Numbered from the stretch's first letter, positions 31,290 to 41,975 are shown. The stretch is 64,000 nt of DNA from Micrasema longulum (GCA_022494885.1 JAGVSM010003426.1:1-64000), one strand, 5' to 3'. Made by a program: numbers and translations. The notes: generated by a model not told the origin, from the sequence alone.

Positions 31290-31780
31290 ACTAGAATACG
31301 TCTTCATACTTCCGCTTTTCAACTGGATGATCTCAACGCCTTCAAACCAAAAGGTGAATGTTGCTTCCACATGCCACCTGGCGCACTTCTGAAGGTATTT
31401 TTTTTCGTGTTCTGCAAGAATGTGTGCATTAGTTTTTAGCAGCCTATACTCTTACTATAGTTCCTGGCTAGCTGCAATTAAATTTAACGTCCTTATTTCA
31501 GTGCTAATGTGAGCAGTAGAGTGTGATATTTCGAAAGTTCATATTTTAAAATTTAAATTATGCACTGAACAAAATTTACGTGTAAAGATTTTCGGGTAAG
31601 GTCTATAATATATAAGAACAAATAATTGGTTCCATGAAGCAAGTAGGGGAGAATAATATTATGATTTCCATGTATATTTTCATACAACATCTTATATAAG
31701 TATTGTGTAACAGAAATACTTCATGGAGGTCTTGCAAATCCTACCACATTAGATTGACTAACAAATAAAGCCATGCCCAT
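31290..31780. other. Spacer
   Basis: 31300-31450 is GC-richer and could be the other end of the mariner element, but no terminal inverted repeat was identified. Nothing else seen. Confidence 0.3.
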
Positions 31781-31786
31781 TAGGCT

Positions 31787-32395
31787 GGGCAGATATTTTT
31801 TTTCCGAATTTCAAAATGAAAGGGGTCTAAAAAGTTGCCTTTTGGATTACTCGGAATACAAAAAATATTTGGTATTACTTTTGGCCCTCAATCAGAGCTT
31901 GAATATTTTTAAAAAGTAAATTTTTTGCGCTGTTATTTCGTATTTAAGTAAGATAATCACTCCAATTATTTTTTTTAATGTGCATTAAACCTTATTTAAT
32001 AAGCGTTTCAGAGCGTGAGTTGCACTTTGTTTTGTAATAAATGGGTAGCATTGTTTTAATGAGCCATTGTTTTCGTCAATATAAGCAAGGCGCTCAACGG
32101 AATCAGTTCCGCGGAGTGTAAACTTTTTGCATTTCGGTAGTTTTAAAACGTGTTTGAATTTGTAATGTGTTTAAATTATTTCTTTTATAACAAAACAATA
32201 ATTTTATAAATATTGATAACTAACAAAATGTTCGGACAGTTATAAACTTTAAACCTCGGTTGAGGGTTAAAAGTAGTATGGAATATTTTGAAACTAATTT
32301 ACGTTCGATGTAATCCAAAATGCAACCTTTTAGACCCCTTTTACTTTGATGTCTAAAAATACAAAAAACTTCATTCATCATCTGCCCACTCTTAT
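31787..32395. repeat. Large imperfect inverted repeat (~120-145-bp arms)
   Basis: The left arm (31787-31905) contains 'aaggggtctaaaaagttgcc', 'ttttggattac' and 'ttactttt.gccctcaa'. The right arm (32250-32395) carries the same in reverse complement ('aaaaggggtctaaaaggttg', 'attttggattacat'). They are separated by about 345 bp. This may be a long-TIR MITE or two head-to-head copies. The 64-codon minus frame at 32220-32414 is inside the arm and is not a gene. Confidence 0.7.
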
Positions 32396-32571
32396 GTCCA
32401 TATTTAGATTGCAAGAATCAGCAGGGTTTCTTGTTTTCCCGAATCTCGCCCGAAACCGGATCCTGTATTTCAGGAGATAACCGAAAGAAAAGACCTAATC
32501 TAACCTTCCGGATACATTTTCGTTGCACCACTGTATCTGAAACACTCGAGATGACAATACGCTTTGTTTTT

Positions 32572-33480
32572 TTAATATTTTTTTATTTATTTGGAAGTTC
32601 AACAAGGATACATAAAAAAAACAACATTTTTTAAGTAAGCTTACTAACATCCTTTACATATATCCTCAATTATAGAACTCCACCATCTTTCATAAATTAT
32701 ATAAAATAAGTGTGTAAAATCAATTTAAATAACAATAAAGATTAAGTTTAGTGAAAGATAAGAATAAATATTGAGTTAAAGAAATAAAATTGAGTTAAAC
32801 ATAAGAAACTACATTTTTTTTTTAGAAACGAAAAGAGAAAATAAAAACATATAAGATGTAATAAAATAGACTAAAATTAATTTTCTTAGACAAAAATATG
32901 GATAAGGCATTTGATTTAAGACACATAGTTATATTTTTTTATTACCATTTGCTCTATCATGATAAATGTCAATGTTAACTTTTTTTTCTATTTTGTTATA
33001 GAGTCTTAACATACTTGCAAGAGGGTTAAAATGTGCCATTTGTTTGTAAAAATTGGAAGGTAAAATGTATCAGGTGATCTCAGACGCCTACGAGGAACGT
33101 ACAATGACACATTTTCAACACAAAACACTGAATAAACATTATTGTGAATTATATTATACGAGTACATCATATCTATAATTGGTCTCCTAGTTTCTAACTT
33201 TTCAATTTTAAAACACTCCAGGCGCTCTTCATAACATTGAAGTATTCTGCCTATGTTACACTTAAATGACAAAGAACGAAGAATTTTTTTCTGTACATTT
33301 TCAATTATATTTTTATAAATCACATAATGAGGTGACCAAACAATACTTCCGAATTCCAACTTGCTACGTACAAGGTAATTATACAAACAAATTATTGATG
33401 CTGCATTTTTAAATGGCTTTGATATTCTGTTATGTGTTAACTTTATTTGATGTTATACTCATCGATATATGAAGTAGATG
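32572..33480 (-). mobile_element. Jockey/CR1-type LINE, C-terminus and 3' tail
   Basis: Minus strand: NRISKPFKNAASI, then open from 33386: MYNYLVRSKLEFGSIVWSPH, IENVQKKILRSLSFKCN, LECFKIEKLETRRPIIDMMY and PRRRLRSPDTFYLP. A frameshift near 33025 moves the true end into the frame NPLASMLRLYNKI, KVNIDIYHDRANG with TAA at 32929-32931. The 3' untranslated part runs to an A-rich end near 32572. 'LVRS.LEF.S..WSP', 'RR...D' and 'NP..R....N' are jockey/CR1 landmarks. Confidence 0.85.
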
Positions 33481-33489
33481 GTACTGTTT

Positions 33490-33775
33490 ACGGAATTATG
33501 TTTGCTCAAATACAAAAGTGAGCGGGAACGCATTAAAATCCCCACACATAATATAATATATCCTTTTCCAGAGAGTTCTACTTAATGTAATTGTAGATTG
33601 CTCGCTCCCCCACCTTATACAGAGCATATACAAGCAGAATAAGTGGAAGTGCTTTTATTCTGCCAGAACTTTCCGCGGTTTGCGGAACTTCTCTATCAGA
33701 ATATAATTTTGTACCGTGTACAGTTAGGGCTGTCACCTTTCGGATAGGGCAGGCCCGGAGGTCTTTTAGAGATGG
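33490..33775. other. Unique-looking spacer
   Basis: 33560-33770 is GC-richer and matches nothing else in the window. No open frame with a domain. Confidence 0.3.
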
Positions 33776-33776
33776 C

Positions 33777-33905
33777 TAAAGGTTGTGGTCCAGTGACTAG
33801 TGTCGTAGACTCGCATATCAAAGGTCCGAGGTTTAAACCCTACTCTGTCCCTACTTGATTTGCATTTTCTAAAATTAAGTTATTTACATCTCGCTCATAA
33901 TTTAT
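33777..33905 (+). mobile_element. SINE-4 copy, tRNA-like head
   Basis: The head reads GTGGTCCAGTGACTAGTGTC (box A-like) and GGTCCGAGGTTTAAACCC (box B-like, degenerate), followed by 'taaaattaagttatttacat'. It is the same family as 12219, 58585 and 59946, here in + orientation. Confidence 0.7.
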
Positions 33906-33999
33906 TTACCTTACCTAAATTAAATATATATTAGAAATTACAAAACAACTTATAGAGTAAAAAGTTACAAAAAGGATGGAGAATACGTTAAATGAGGTA

Positions 34000-34232
34000 A
34001 TATAGAAGGCATCTAGGCATTTGCAGGGCTTATGACCTGTCATTGGCTGGTTTAAGTGGCCACTTTACAGACTGTGTAACATTTACCATTTTGCTTATGT
34101 TTGAACATTCTTATTTCGTAAATTCTTCCATTTGTTGATTTAAGTGAAGTTAAACAGGTGAAACCGTTATTGTTGTGAAATCATTCATCTGACTGAATTA
34201 TTTCACATACCCTAGTTGCCTACAACGCCTGT
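34000..34232 (-). repeat. Rep-A copy
   Basis: Reverse Rep-A: 'catctaggcatttgcagggc', 'ttatgacctgtcattggctg', 'gtggccactttacagactgt', 'ttctt.atttgttgattt', 'tcatctgactgaatta' and 'gttgcctacaacgcctg'. It is one of the longest copies. Confidence 0.75.
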
Positions 34233-34254
34233 AAAAAATGTAAATAGGGATTTA

Positions 34255-34480
34255 TTACTGTCCATGCGCTCTGTAGCTGCAAGGCGTGCTAGCTCCTATG
34301 TATCATAATTGTAATGTATAACAATTTGAATATATCATAATTAGAGACGAGTAACTAGAATCCCAACCGTCCATGCGTTCTGTTGCTGCAAGACGTGCTG
34401 GGATATTTATTTATTGTACAGCGCCCTTGAAGTGATTTTCACAAAAATGGCCTTATATAAATTATCCAAATATAAATATA
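34255..34480 (+). repeat. Two-unit tandem with LINE-like tail (Rep-T)
   Basis: Two units of 'tccatgcgctctgtagctgc' plus 'aagacgtgctg' lie 108 bp apart (34261 and 34369). They are followed by 'ttgtacagcgcccttgaagt' and 'gattttcacaaaaatggcc'. The same unit and end occur as four units at 50935-51418. Confidence 0.7.
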
Positions 34481-34734
34481 ATAATAGTCATTTTTACACG
34501 TTATAATGCAATTATTCCTACGTTTTATTTACGTGTTTCTTATTCATTTTCCCAGTTTTTTATTAATAGGTTCACTATAAATTAAATATTATTTTTCCAA
34601 AAATGTTTTAAAATTTTTTTTTTCTTTTATTAAAAAAACAGTTAAATTTTTTAAAAAATGTTTAGAGCAATAACTTTGTGGTCACACATTTTAACTATAT
34701 AACCACTAACCGACTTTTTATGTCCGACTAAGAC

Positions 34735-34922
34735 AGACTCAAAGCATTGTTGATTTAACTAACTAGTCCAAGAAGACGTATAAAAACCAAAGTATTTTCA
34801 GGCGTTGTCTAGTAAGTATGTTGGTTAACTATCGCAGCCAGATAAATCTCACCCGCATATTTTTTTTGTTGTTATTTGACTTCACAAAAACCAACAGATG
34901 GAGGAATATAAGAAAAATAGAT
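34735..34922 (+). repeat. Rep-A copy crossing the unit junction
   Basis: It runs from the distal block 'gcattgttgatttaactaac' through TTTCAGGCGTTGTCTAGTAA into the proximal blocks 'ctcacccgcatat' and 'caaaaaccaacagatgg'. The distal end joined to the proximal start shows that the repeat occurs in tandem somewhere. Confidence 0.65.
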
Positions 34923-35220
34923 TTAAAAAAAAAAAAAAAAAAATTTAATAGTATAATTATACACTTTTATAATTAAAAAAAAAAAAAAAATACTTGTTAT
35001 ATTTTTACTAAAACTAAAATCCCACCACGCCACTTTCTGTAGCTTGTTGGTGACGATTATATTTATACTAACTTAATAATATTATTGACATTTATAAAAA
35101 CAATGAATAACAGATAAAAATGAACAGCCGGAAAGATCAGAATATACATGTATTTAGTACAAGTAATAATATATAAATTTATTTTTGAAATACTAGAAAA
35201 TATATGAAAAATTAAAATAT
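34923..35220. other. Poly-A runs and AT-rich spacer
   Basis: Two long A runs (about 34925-34942 and 34976-34990) flank a short T/A palindrome-like stretch. No gene seen. Confidence 0.45.
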
Positions 35221-35224
35221 TTAC

Positions 35225-35785
35225 ACTAATTTTTTGAATTTTTTGTACATAATGTTATTTGTACATTGGTGGGCTTATTGCCAAATGGCAATTTCTTCCA
35301 ACCAACCAATAAAATATAAGTTTTATTTTTATAGTTCAAGTTACAGAACATATTCAATAGAAAAAAAATATGAAAAACCTAAAGATATATAAAAATAGAA
35401 ATAAACGTATTTGTTTATAAATTACCTTAAATCAAAACTATTACTCAATGGGAAAAATGAAAAAACAGGAAGAGGAAAGGAGGAGAGATTAAAGAAGAGA
35501 AAGGCGATGTTTCTTCAGACGTGATTTAAACAGAGATATTGTAGTAACATCTTTGATGGTGAATGGGAAATGATTCCACAGTCGAGCCGCATGGACATAT
35601 GAGTTAGAGAAGAAAGAGGAATTGTGGATGGGTATTAAGAGAGTGCCTCGAGAATTAAAACGAAGAGGTAAACCATGAACTGATAAGCGTTGAAATTTTT
35701 CACGTAGGTATATAAGAGCGTTAGGACTATGAAGTACATTGAACAGAAGTGAGAGGGAGTGATAGTCTCTCCGCTCTCTCCACAT
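35225..35785 (-). mobile_element. Jockey-type LINE, C-terminus and 3' tail
   Basis: Minus frame 35785-35489, 98 codons: RRDYHSLSLLFNVLHSPN, LREKFQRLSVHGLPLRFNSR, VHAARLWNHFPFTI and LFKSRLKKHRLSLL at the stop. It aligns by eye with the 16775-17164 copy (LSLLFN, LRE.FQ.LS, AARLWN, FKSRLK) but is a different family. The 3' tail contains the complement of 'gccatttggcaataagccca'. Confidence 0.8.
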
Positions 35786-35799
35786 AAGCTACTATTCAA

Positions 35800-35965
35800 A
35801 CATAAACTTTTCGTCGAGTAGCCACTCTCTTATTTTTCTCTTGTTACAATGCGAGTTAATTTTAAGTTCTTTCGGCAGTAAATTAAAAATGCTAGGTACA
35901 AAATATTTGAGAGTTCTATTTCCATACTTATTACATATTTTTGGTACTACCAAACCATCATTATA
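35800..35965 (-). pseudogene. CR1/L2-type LINE C-terminal fragment
   Basis: On the minus strand it reads NYDGLVVPKICNKYGNRTLK, YFVPSIFNLLPKELKIN and REWLLDEKFMFE. It matches the pattern at 43990-44185 (MEGLAVPRYRNKYGKRTLQY, IFNMLPNNIKN). It sits just upstream, on the same strand, of an unrelated jockey-type fragment, so two elements abut. Confidence 0.65.
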
Positions 35966-36129
35966 CGTAAAAAGCGTGTATTATGGGTATGTTTGAGAGG
36001 AAACTTGAATGTATTACTATTAAATTGTTCCAAAATGATACAAAGCCACAGTAGTCCTCAAACAGGAAGAGTGTTGATTGTTTTGTACGGGAGATCAATA
36101 TAACTTCTTTGTTCGTTATGTTGGTTACA

Positions 36130-36225
36130 ACGGTAAAGTTGTCACTTAAACCAGCCAATGACTGGTCATAAGCCCTGCCTAGACTTCTCTAAAATTAATG
36201 TTCTTCATATCTGTTGCAAAACAAG
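36130..36225 (+). repeat. Rep-A fragment
   Basis: It contains 'cacttaaaccagccaatgac', 'tggtcataagccctgcctag' and 'cttcatatctgttgcaaaa', the central to distal Rep-A order. Confidence 0.65.
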
Positions 36226-37225
36226 ATGAAGTTATATTTTTTGTATTCTTCTAATTGTCATTTTCATACAGGATTTGGATAGTTAAATTTGTATTAACTT
36301 GCTGGATTTAAATACAAAAAATATTTACCTTTGTTATGCGAAAAAAAAAATTAACGAAAGTAAACGATGCCAATACCACATTTAATTTGTTTAACTGTAT
36401 GAAAAAGAGTACGAGAATAGAATTCATAACAAGGAAGACAGGGACACTGTTCTGTGGCCGGCGTTTGTGTATAAGAGACAAAAACAAAATAATAAATTCG
36501 TTAAATTTGTCGTTTATTGGCAGTGAGCGGAAGTGCATGTTATTCACATGACCGGTATATTAATGATATTAAATTTATTTCGCTATTACAGGCCTAAATT
36601 ATTTCATAATTTTTATAAATTATGGGAAAGGAATATATTGACAGTATGTTTCTACGTTTTTCTTTTCAAATTTCTGAACTTTAGAATATTGTATTTTGCT
36701 TGCGGTAACACGATGTTACATCACTGATGGTAAAGAATTTATTTCGTACAGCCTTTCAGGAGTTAAAAACAAATTATAAGCGAATTTCAGCAAAAAAAGA
36801 AGTACCGTTTCGAACTGAACGCTGTAGAAAATTTCTAATGCAAATTTCATTGGATGGCAAAAAAAATCTTTTCTTCCTCTGCTTATAATTTTAAACATTA
36901 AAAACGGAAATAAAAAATACAAAAAAACCTCGCTACTTTCATGTACATAAATATTAATACTGCCCAGCGGCATAGTGTAATTTATGCTTTACTAAAAATT
37001 TCGGGTGAGAGTCGTTTAAATTTGCCAGTCCAGTCTCAAAATGTCTCCATATTTCTTTTGAAAAATTAACAGCTTCATGAGTAATATTGAAGAGTGATTT
37101 TTCGAAGCGGCCTTAGTCAAAAAAGATTATTAGAAATGCTGTTATTTTTGTTTTGCCTGTTTTTATCAGATCAAGTGATTTTACACACCCACAAAAAAAA
37201 AATGCATTAGACCAGTTTCAATGAT
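36226..37225. other. AT-rich spacer
   Basis: Three short frames (36308-36547 minus, 36336-36551 plus, 36716-36973 minus) overlap or lack any domain. A diverged Rep-F-like piece may start near 37060. Nothing secure. Confidence 0.3.
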
Positions 37226-37229
37226 TTTT

Positions 37230-37945
37230 AAAGTTTGGCTGACCACACAACCTAAGATGAGCACTTTGTAGAAAACAGCCAGCCCTAGTAAAACTCTGAA
37301 GTAATTGTGTCATTATGTTGGGGTCACCAATGTAGGATTTAGGCTGCTTAGGGTTGGAGCTCCTACCCCAGTTAGAGATTGACAGAAGACACGAGGCTGC
37401 TGTTACGCTGTTTAATGCGTATTTATTATTTATAGGCTACGTTCCTTTATTCTTGATTTTTCCATTGGATGAATGTACAACAGAACAATGCTCTTATCTA
37501 GATAGACGTTTTCTGTGCAATACTCTTAGACTTGCATATGTTGTATTTAATTCAATAGAACAATATATGACTTGCTTCATTGATCGTTGCACTGTTTCAG
37601 GTGAAATGATTTAGCACTTGTGTGTGTCATCAATATCGATTATGGACTATGATCTCCACATATTTAACATGTTATTTTATATTTATATTAGGAAACTTAA
37701 TTGTTAAGAATCAATTAATTTATTTTTAATACCAAGTAACTTTTAAAATAATAAAATTATGTGGTAAAGGAATTTTTGTGATTTTTTCAGGTCTGGCTGA
37801 CCATACAACCGAAAGTATTTATTTTGCAGAAAATAACCAGATCTAATATTGAATGATACCTCATTAAAACGTTGAATTTATTTGGTGACATTCTGTATAA
37901 AACACGTTTATTTTTTTTTTGATATTTTGAATCAAGCAATTAATA
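37230..37945 (+). repeat. Two Rep-F-related MITE-like copies
   Basis: 37230-37330 and 37740-37945 each contain a 'ggctgaccacacaacc' word followed by a 'gcagaaaa..agcc' word. The second matches 18195-18405 in reverse complement along its length. The 86-codon frame at 37354-37614 lies between them and shows no domain. Confidence 0.55.
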
Positions 37946-38049
37946 AAATGAAAACACTTACGTTTTTATCCACTTCAATTTATTTTAAAAAACTAGATTT
38001 CTAGAGGCATTAATTTTCCCATCAGCATCTATATCGTAAGATTTTCCTT

Positions 38050-38135
38050 GTGCTTCAGGTGTTTTTTGCAAATGGAAAAATGCCGTTTTTGTGATCACCA
38101 CTATTTTAAGAAGGGGATTATAAAAGTTTTTTTGT
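38050..38135 (+). repeat. Rep-F outer-arm fragment
   Basis: 'ggtgttttttgcaaatgga', 'gccgtttttgtgatcacca' and 'ttttaagaaggggattata' match the left arm of the foldback element at 51417-51500. Confidence 0.6.
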
Positions 38136-38154
38136 ATAAAAGCTACTGGTGCCT

Positions 38155-38605
38155 ACGGGCGCTTAATTGTGTTGGTAAGTGTTCCAGTGTAACATTATTT
38201 TGGGTACCTGGACATTTAAACATCGGCGGTAAAGAGGCAGTTGATGAACTGGCAAGGCTGGGAGCTGAGACAGCCCCAATAGACCCTGAACCCTACCGTG
38301 GGTTGCCTAAATATACCCCTCATAATGAGCCTAGGTCGTGGTCGAGGAAGCAGAATGTAATGCTCTGGCAAAAAGTACCTGGTCAGTATGCGAAGGAACT
38401 GATAAAAGGGTAATCGCAAAGTTTTGCTTTTGACCTAATAAAGCTCAGTCAAAATCAAGTGAGTGTTATCACTAAAGCCCTTAGATTAGGCACCGCAGAT
38501 TGAACAAACACCTTGCTAGAATGAACTTTTCCGAAACATTTAGATTTAGGTTCTGCAGTGCAGATGAGGAAACACATAGGTGTTTAGACACATGTGTATA
38601 GACAC
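38155..38605 (+). pseudogene. LINE RNase H and C-terminal zinc-knuckle remnant
   Basis: The + frame reads ALNCVGKCSSVTLFWVPGHL, KEAVDELARLGAETAP, then after TAA at 38411 continues LIKLSQNQVSVITKAL. After a frameshift near 38500 it reads LNKHLARMNFSETFRF and FCSADEETHRCLDTC. 'VTL.WVPGH....NE.AD.LAR.GA' is the last part of a LINE-encoded RNase H domain, and C-x(7)-H-x(4)-C is the terminal zinc knuckle. This is the R1/I-group style of LINE. The first 35 codons of the long open frame (38048-38150) belong to Rep-F, not to the LINE. Confidence 0.85.
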
Positions 38606-38883
38606 ATTTTTTAATCAATAAGTGCAGTTATACAGTTAAAAATTATACATGTTTACGACACCTTCATTTCCTACATCAGATGGAAACCAAATTCAAAGAA
38701 GATCAAGGAAGAATATATAACCAGAGGAACTACATAACTATAGAAAGTTACAGTTATAATTCTTTATTATGTAACACTGATTGGAAACATCATTTATGTT
38801 TTTTTTTGTAATTTATATATGTTATCCTAAAAATATTATTACTTAAAATAAAATAAACTATTATAAGACGTCACTGCCCGTTG
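38606..38883. other. AT-rich spacer
   Basis: Possibly the 3' untranslated part of the LINE above: 'catcagatggaaacc' is followed by a run ending 'aaaataaaataaac' at about 38860. No separate feature. Confidence 0.35.
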
Positions 38884-39060
38884 TTTATTTATATATACGC
38901 CCAATGGGCATTTTTATGGACACATTTATGCATAGAAAATTATTATAATAACATTAGAAAGACTCAATGGTTTATAGTAGACTTTGTGGGAGTGGAAGCG
39001 AGAGAGAGGTGTTTATAATTGAATTTGATTCAGTGATCGTTTGAAAGAAGACAACTTGTT
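38884..39060 (-). mobile_element. CR1/jockey-type LINE 3' end, severely truncated
   Basis: It is the reverse complement of the 3' tail at 10370-10532: 'tacgcccaatgggcat', 'tgggagtggaagcgagag' and 'gattcagtgatcgtttgaaa'. Only the last ~15 codons and the untranslated end are present. Confidence 0.75.
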
Positions 39061-39146
39061 TATTTCTTTCACGTAATGGGAAATGTTAATTTATTTTATT
39101 ATATTTATTTATTTAATTTCATTTTCATTTTCATTTATTTTATTTT

Positions 39147-39311
39147 TGCACCACTACAGGCCAGTAGGCCCAATTACAGTGGTGAATTACATCACAGAAC
39201 ACCCATGCTTGAGAAAAATTCATTTTGATTTTTGTGTTCTCACCGGGAATCGAACCCGGAACCTTCCGAGCGTGAGTCAAGCGTCTTGACGACTACATCA
39301 CGGAGGCCGCC
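39147..39311 (-). mobile_element. SINE-2 copy, tRNA-like head
   Basis: The minus-strand head (39311 to 39240) has box B GGTTCGATTCCCGGT and box A-like TGATGTAGTCG. The body ends 'cctgtagtggtgca' and is A/T-rich after that. The 3' side cannot pair with the 5' side as a tRNA acceptor stem, so it is a SINE and not a tRNA gene. Second copy at 8683-8840. Confidence 0.75.
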
Positions 39312-39451
39312 AATGTAAATATATGTATTTAATTAATGTAAAATATTGTATTAAGTTATAATATTGTATTTTTATTTGTTATCTGAAAAAAAAATATATA
39401 AAAAGAATGTTACTGACAGCATAGCTAACTGGGACTGTGAGAAAATAAAGA

Positions 39452-39945
39452 ACCATTTATTGTACCCGAAAGATAAGAATTCCCTGGAAACGGAAGCTGT
39501 TTATAAACTAAGTTGCTAAGGATGTGATAAAGTGTACATAGGACAAATAGGGCGCACAGCAAAGAAAAGGATTGACGAACACCAAAGAGCGTGTATGCTT
39601 GGGCACCCTGACAAATCTGTAATAGCGGAACACTTTTTAGACACCGAGCATTTTTTCGCCTTCAAACCGAAAATTTGACATAAACCCAGTAAGAACAGTA
39701 AACGAATAATAAAAGAGACAATTGAAATACATAGACACCCAAACAACACAAACAAAGATGACGGGCTTAAATTAAACTCAACATGGTTCCCAGCACTACA
39801 TACTACAAAAACGAATAGAAATGTGCCTACTGCCGACTGCGACACGGTACAAATTACTAGTACTTCAACACATACCCTGAAGATGGATCCTGCAATGGTA
39901 GCTAAAACGTCAACATACACGGTATCACCCGAAAAGGTGAATGTG
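39452..39945 (+). pseudogene. Penelope-like element, GIY-YIG endonuclease and tip
   Basis: One + frame, broken by stops, reads SLETEAVYKLS, DKVYIGQIGRTAKKRIDEHQ, GHPDKSVIAEHFLDTEHFFA, then SKNSKRIIKETIEIHRHPNN, LKLNSTWFPALH and, open to 40029, TADCDTVQITSTSTHTLKMD. VY...YIG with the Arg and His residues is the GIY-YIG nuclease that PLEs carry after the RT; 'ETIEI..HPNN' is typical of arthropod PLEs. The tip repeats the CCCTGAAGATGG...ACGTC motif of 17600-17742 but with GAAA changed to AAAA. The RT domain is missing. The minus-strand 134-codon frame is a shadow. Confidence 0.8.
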
Positions 39946-40029
39946 ATGCTTTACATCATAAAAGGAGCCTCATCCTTGGGGGACCACTGGTTAAACCTGA
40001 GGATGTTAAAGAGCTTGTCCCCTATCTAA

Positions 40030-40700
40030 TAGCCCGATACTTTATGGATTTTGGCTTGGAGGGGAAAATTAAGCAAAATGTAAACTCTCACCTTCCACAC
40101 AGTAGCCAGGCTCTTTATAGACCTGGGCTTGGAAGGCGAGGAGTATTCATGGGTACCCGTCACAACAGATTTTTACAGGTCGAAATGACGTCAGGAGCTT
40201 GCATAGCACTGACCTTCACCACTAGGAATAAGAGTAAAAATGAAAGCGACCTGGCTATTTTTAGCAGTATATAGAATTGATTACGATGACATTTTTATTT
40301 TGAATTTCATAAATTTTGACTTTGGACTTTTTGAAATATTACTCTTCGATTATTCCTTTCACTGTATTTCATCAAATTAACGACCGCTCCCGAGATTTTT
40401 AGAGGGTACAAAAAATAACGTAAGTTAAGTCTCAATATTTAATTAGGGGAAATATTCTGCATATTTGAGGATTTTTTAAATATTGTGAAGTTCGTAATCA
40501 ATAAGGGTAAAAATAATATTCTTTTGGTTAATGAGAAAAATAAGTTTTTTCGAAGAAAAGTTTATTATTGATAAATGAATCCGAGAAACATAGAAAATTA
40601 ATGAAAAATATCTTAAGAATGAAACATATTTGTGTATTTTTATAAAACATAGAAATTCCAAAAATTAAAACTTATTCTTTTAAATAAAATATAATATATT
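40030..40700. other. Spacer with an unidentified GC-richer part
   Basis: 40040-40280 is GC-richer with an open + frame of 76 codons; no domain is recognised. 40290-40700 is AT-rich. Confidence 0.3.
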
Positions 40701-40701
40701 A

Positions 40702-40966
40702 CCATCATCATCATCATTCCCTTTCCGCTCCTTATGATGCATAGGGCACTGCATTGGTATACCAATCGCAGCGTATCTTGATCATTTTTGATACAAAAAC
40801 GCGAGATGATCAGTCTTACGCTTCAGATACCAGTCCAGGGACTGTAAAATATTCTAGTGTAAAAAACCCTTTTTTAAATAAATATTTCATATCAACCAGG
40901 TCGAGAATCGAACCCGAGACCTTTTGCATGGTAGGCAAACGCGCTGACCATTGCATCACAAGGCCG
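40702..40966 (-). mobile_element. SINE-1, near-full-length
   Basis: On the minus strand: tRNA-like head 40966-40895 with box B complement 'cgagaatcgaacccgag', body 'tttcatatcaaccaggtcg', and 3' end 'catcatcattccctttccgc'. About 265 bp. It matches 48276-48534 and 47799-48050 throughout. Confidence 0.85.
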
Positions 40967-41037
40967 ATTTAAGCATTGTAAAGCAGTTCAAAATAATTTT
41001 TGCGACAGATTTATTACACAGGTTTTTCATATTACAG

Positions 41038-41217
41038 CTTGCCCACCACATACCGCATCTGAGGACTCCAGTCTCCTTGGCGGTGCCCATATACAGGGAA
41101 AAATTGCTCGTTGCCGATCAAAATAAACTGTCAGAGGGAGCTCTCTATAATCTGGTAGCCTCGGCATCTTTGTGCTGGAAGAAATTAATTCAGAAGCACT
41201 TAGTATGTACTTCATAG
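41038..41217 (+). CDS. Candidate terminal exon, unknown protein
   Basis: 'ggtttttcatattacag' ends at 41037 and is a good splice acceptor. The frame from 41038, phase 0, reads LAHHIPHLRTPVSLAVPIYR, EKLLVADQNKLSEGALYNLV, ASASLCWKKLIQKHLVCTS to a TAG. About half of the codons end in G/C, above the local base composition, and the residue mix looks protein-like. No domain is recognised. A phase-0 start is compatible with the phase-0 end of the candidate exon at 29268-29399, but no link is shown. Confidence 0.35.
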   Translation, partial: LAHHIPHLRTPVSLAVPIYREKLLVADQNKLSEGALYNLVASASLCWKKLIQKHLVCTS

Positions 41218-41261
41218 GGTTGAGGAAAATTCGCTATTGATTTCCTGGCAGGGTAGACGTG

Positions 41262-41372
41262 AAATATTACATTTTTCTTTGTTGGACTTTTCTTCTTGAA
41301 ACTGGCAGAAATCGAACCCGCGACGCCAGTTCCACGGTTGGCCGTCTAACTAACTGCGCCAAAGCGCTCGCC
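41262..41372 (-). mobile_element. SINE-3 head (tRNA-like)
   Basis: On the minus strand, GGCGAGCGCTTTGGCGCAGT begins a tRNA-like head with box A TGGCGCAGTTAG and box B GGGTTCGATTTC. The acceptor ends do not pair, and a short A-rich body follows. This is a single copy in the window, so family status is inferred from the pol III promoter pattern. Confidence 0.6.
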
Positions 41373-41489
41373 AAAGATTATTTCCAGGAAATCTATGCAA
41401 CTCTAAGCATTTAGCGATTTATTTGGGGTGCCCTTTGGTTAGGTGAGTCGTTATATATGATCAAACATTAGCAGCATGATCAATTTTAT

Positions 41490-41860
41490 AAACCATAATA
41501 AAAATAATAAAACAGCTTTGTTTTTCACCAACAGAGTTTTATATGTTATAACACAAGCTTCTTTATCAAGGTATCATTTACTAATGAATCTTTTCCTATT
41601 TTATGTTAACAGTTTCTACTATATATTAAATTTTAACATATGGAGCAAACAAGTCAAGTCTTTTAGCCATGTTGTTCTTATAAAGATGAAAGGTATGGAG
41701 TGAGGAAGATAATATATTGAAAAATAGACAGAAGCGGACTATAGAAAATCTTCTTTACAGATAATTCACTATTTATCGCTTTTTTAATTTTTACGATTTC
41801 CAAGCTGTTTAATTTGAAAAATTCATTTTCAACATGAAGAACTTTCAATATGGCTATTCA
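41490..41860 (-). pseudogene. Penelope-like element family 2, C-terminal remnant
   Basis: On the minus strand it reads VLHVENEFFKLNSLEIVKI followed by KKAINSELS, matching 45838-46345. The distal end 'aaaacagctttgtttttcac' is the family-2 terminal word in reverse. The same terminal word occurs in + orientation at 41865-41975, so the coding part is flanked by inverted ends. Confidence 0.65.
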
Positions 41861-41864
41861 TTAG

Positions 41865-41975
41865 AAAATTTAACCTTGTTAGAGAAGCTTGTGTGGCTTT
41901 GAAACCGGTCAGTAGTAAAAACATTTTAAAAATAAGTGGTTAAAAACAAAGTTGTTCTACTATTTACGAGCTGAA
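41865..41975 (+). mobile_element. Penelope-like family 2 tip with hammerhead-like motif
   Basis: It contains 'accttgttagagaagcttg', 'gctttgaaaccggtcagt' and 'taaaaacaaagttgttctac'. An AAGC/GCTT stem, GAAA and GGTC follow the order of the clearer copy at 45900-45975. It is oriented opposite to the neighbouring coding remnant. Confidence 0.55.

Noticed and set aside
39516..39920. 134-codon minus-strand open frame
   Set aside because: Antisense to the Penelope-like GIY-YIG remnant, whose landmarks are on the plus strand.
41300..41372. tRNA gene on the minus strand
   Set aside because: The promoter boxes look good but the acceptor stem cannot form; classed as a SINE head.
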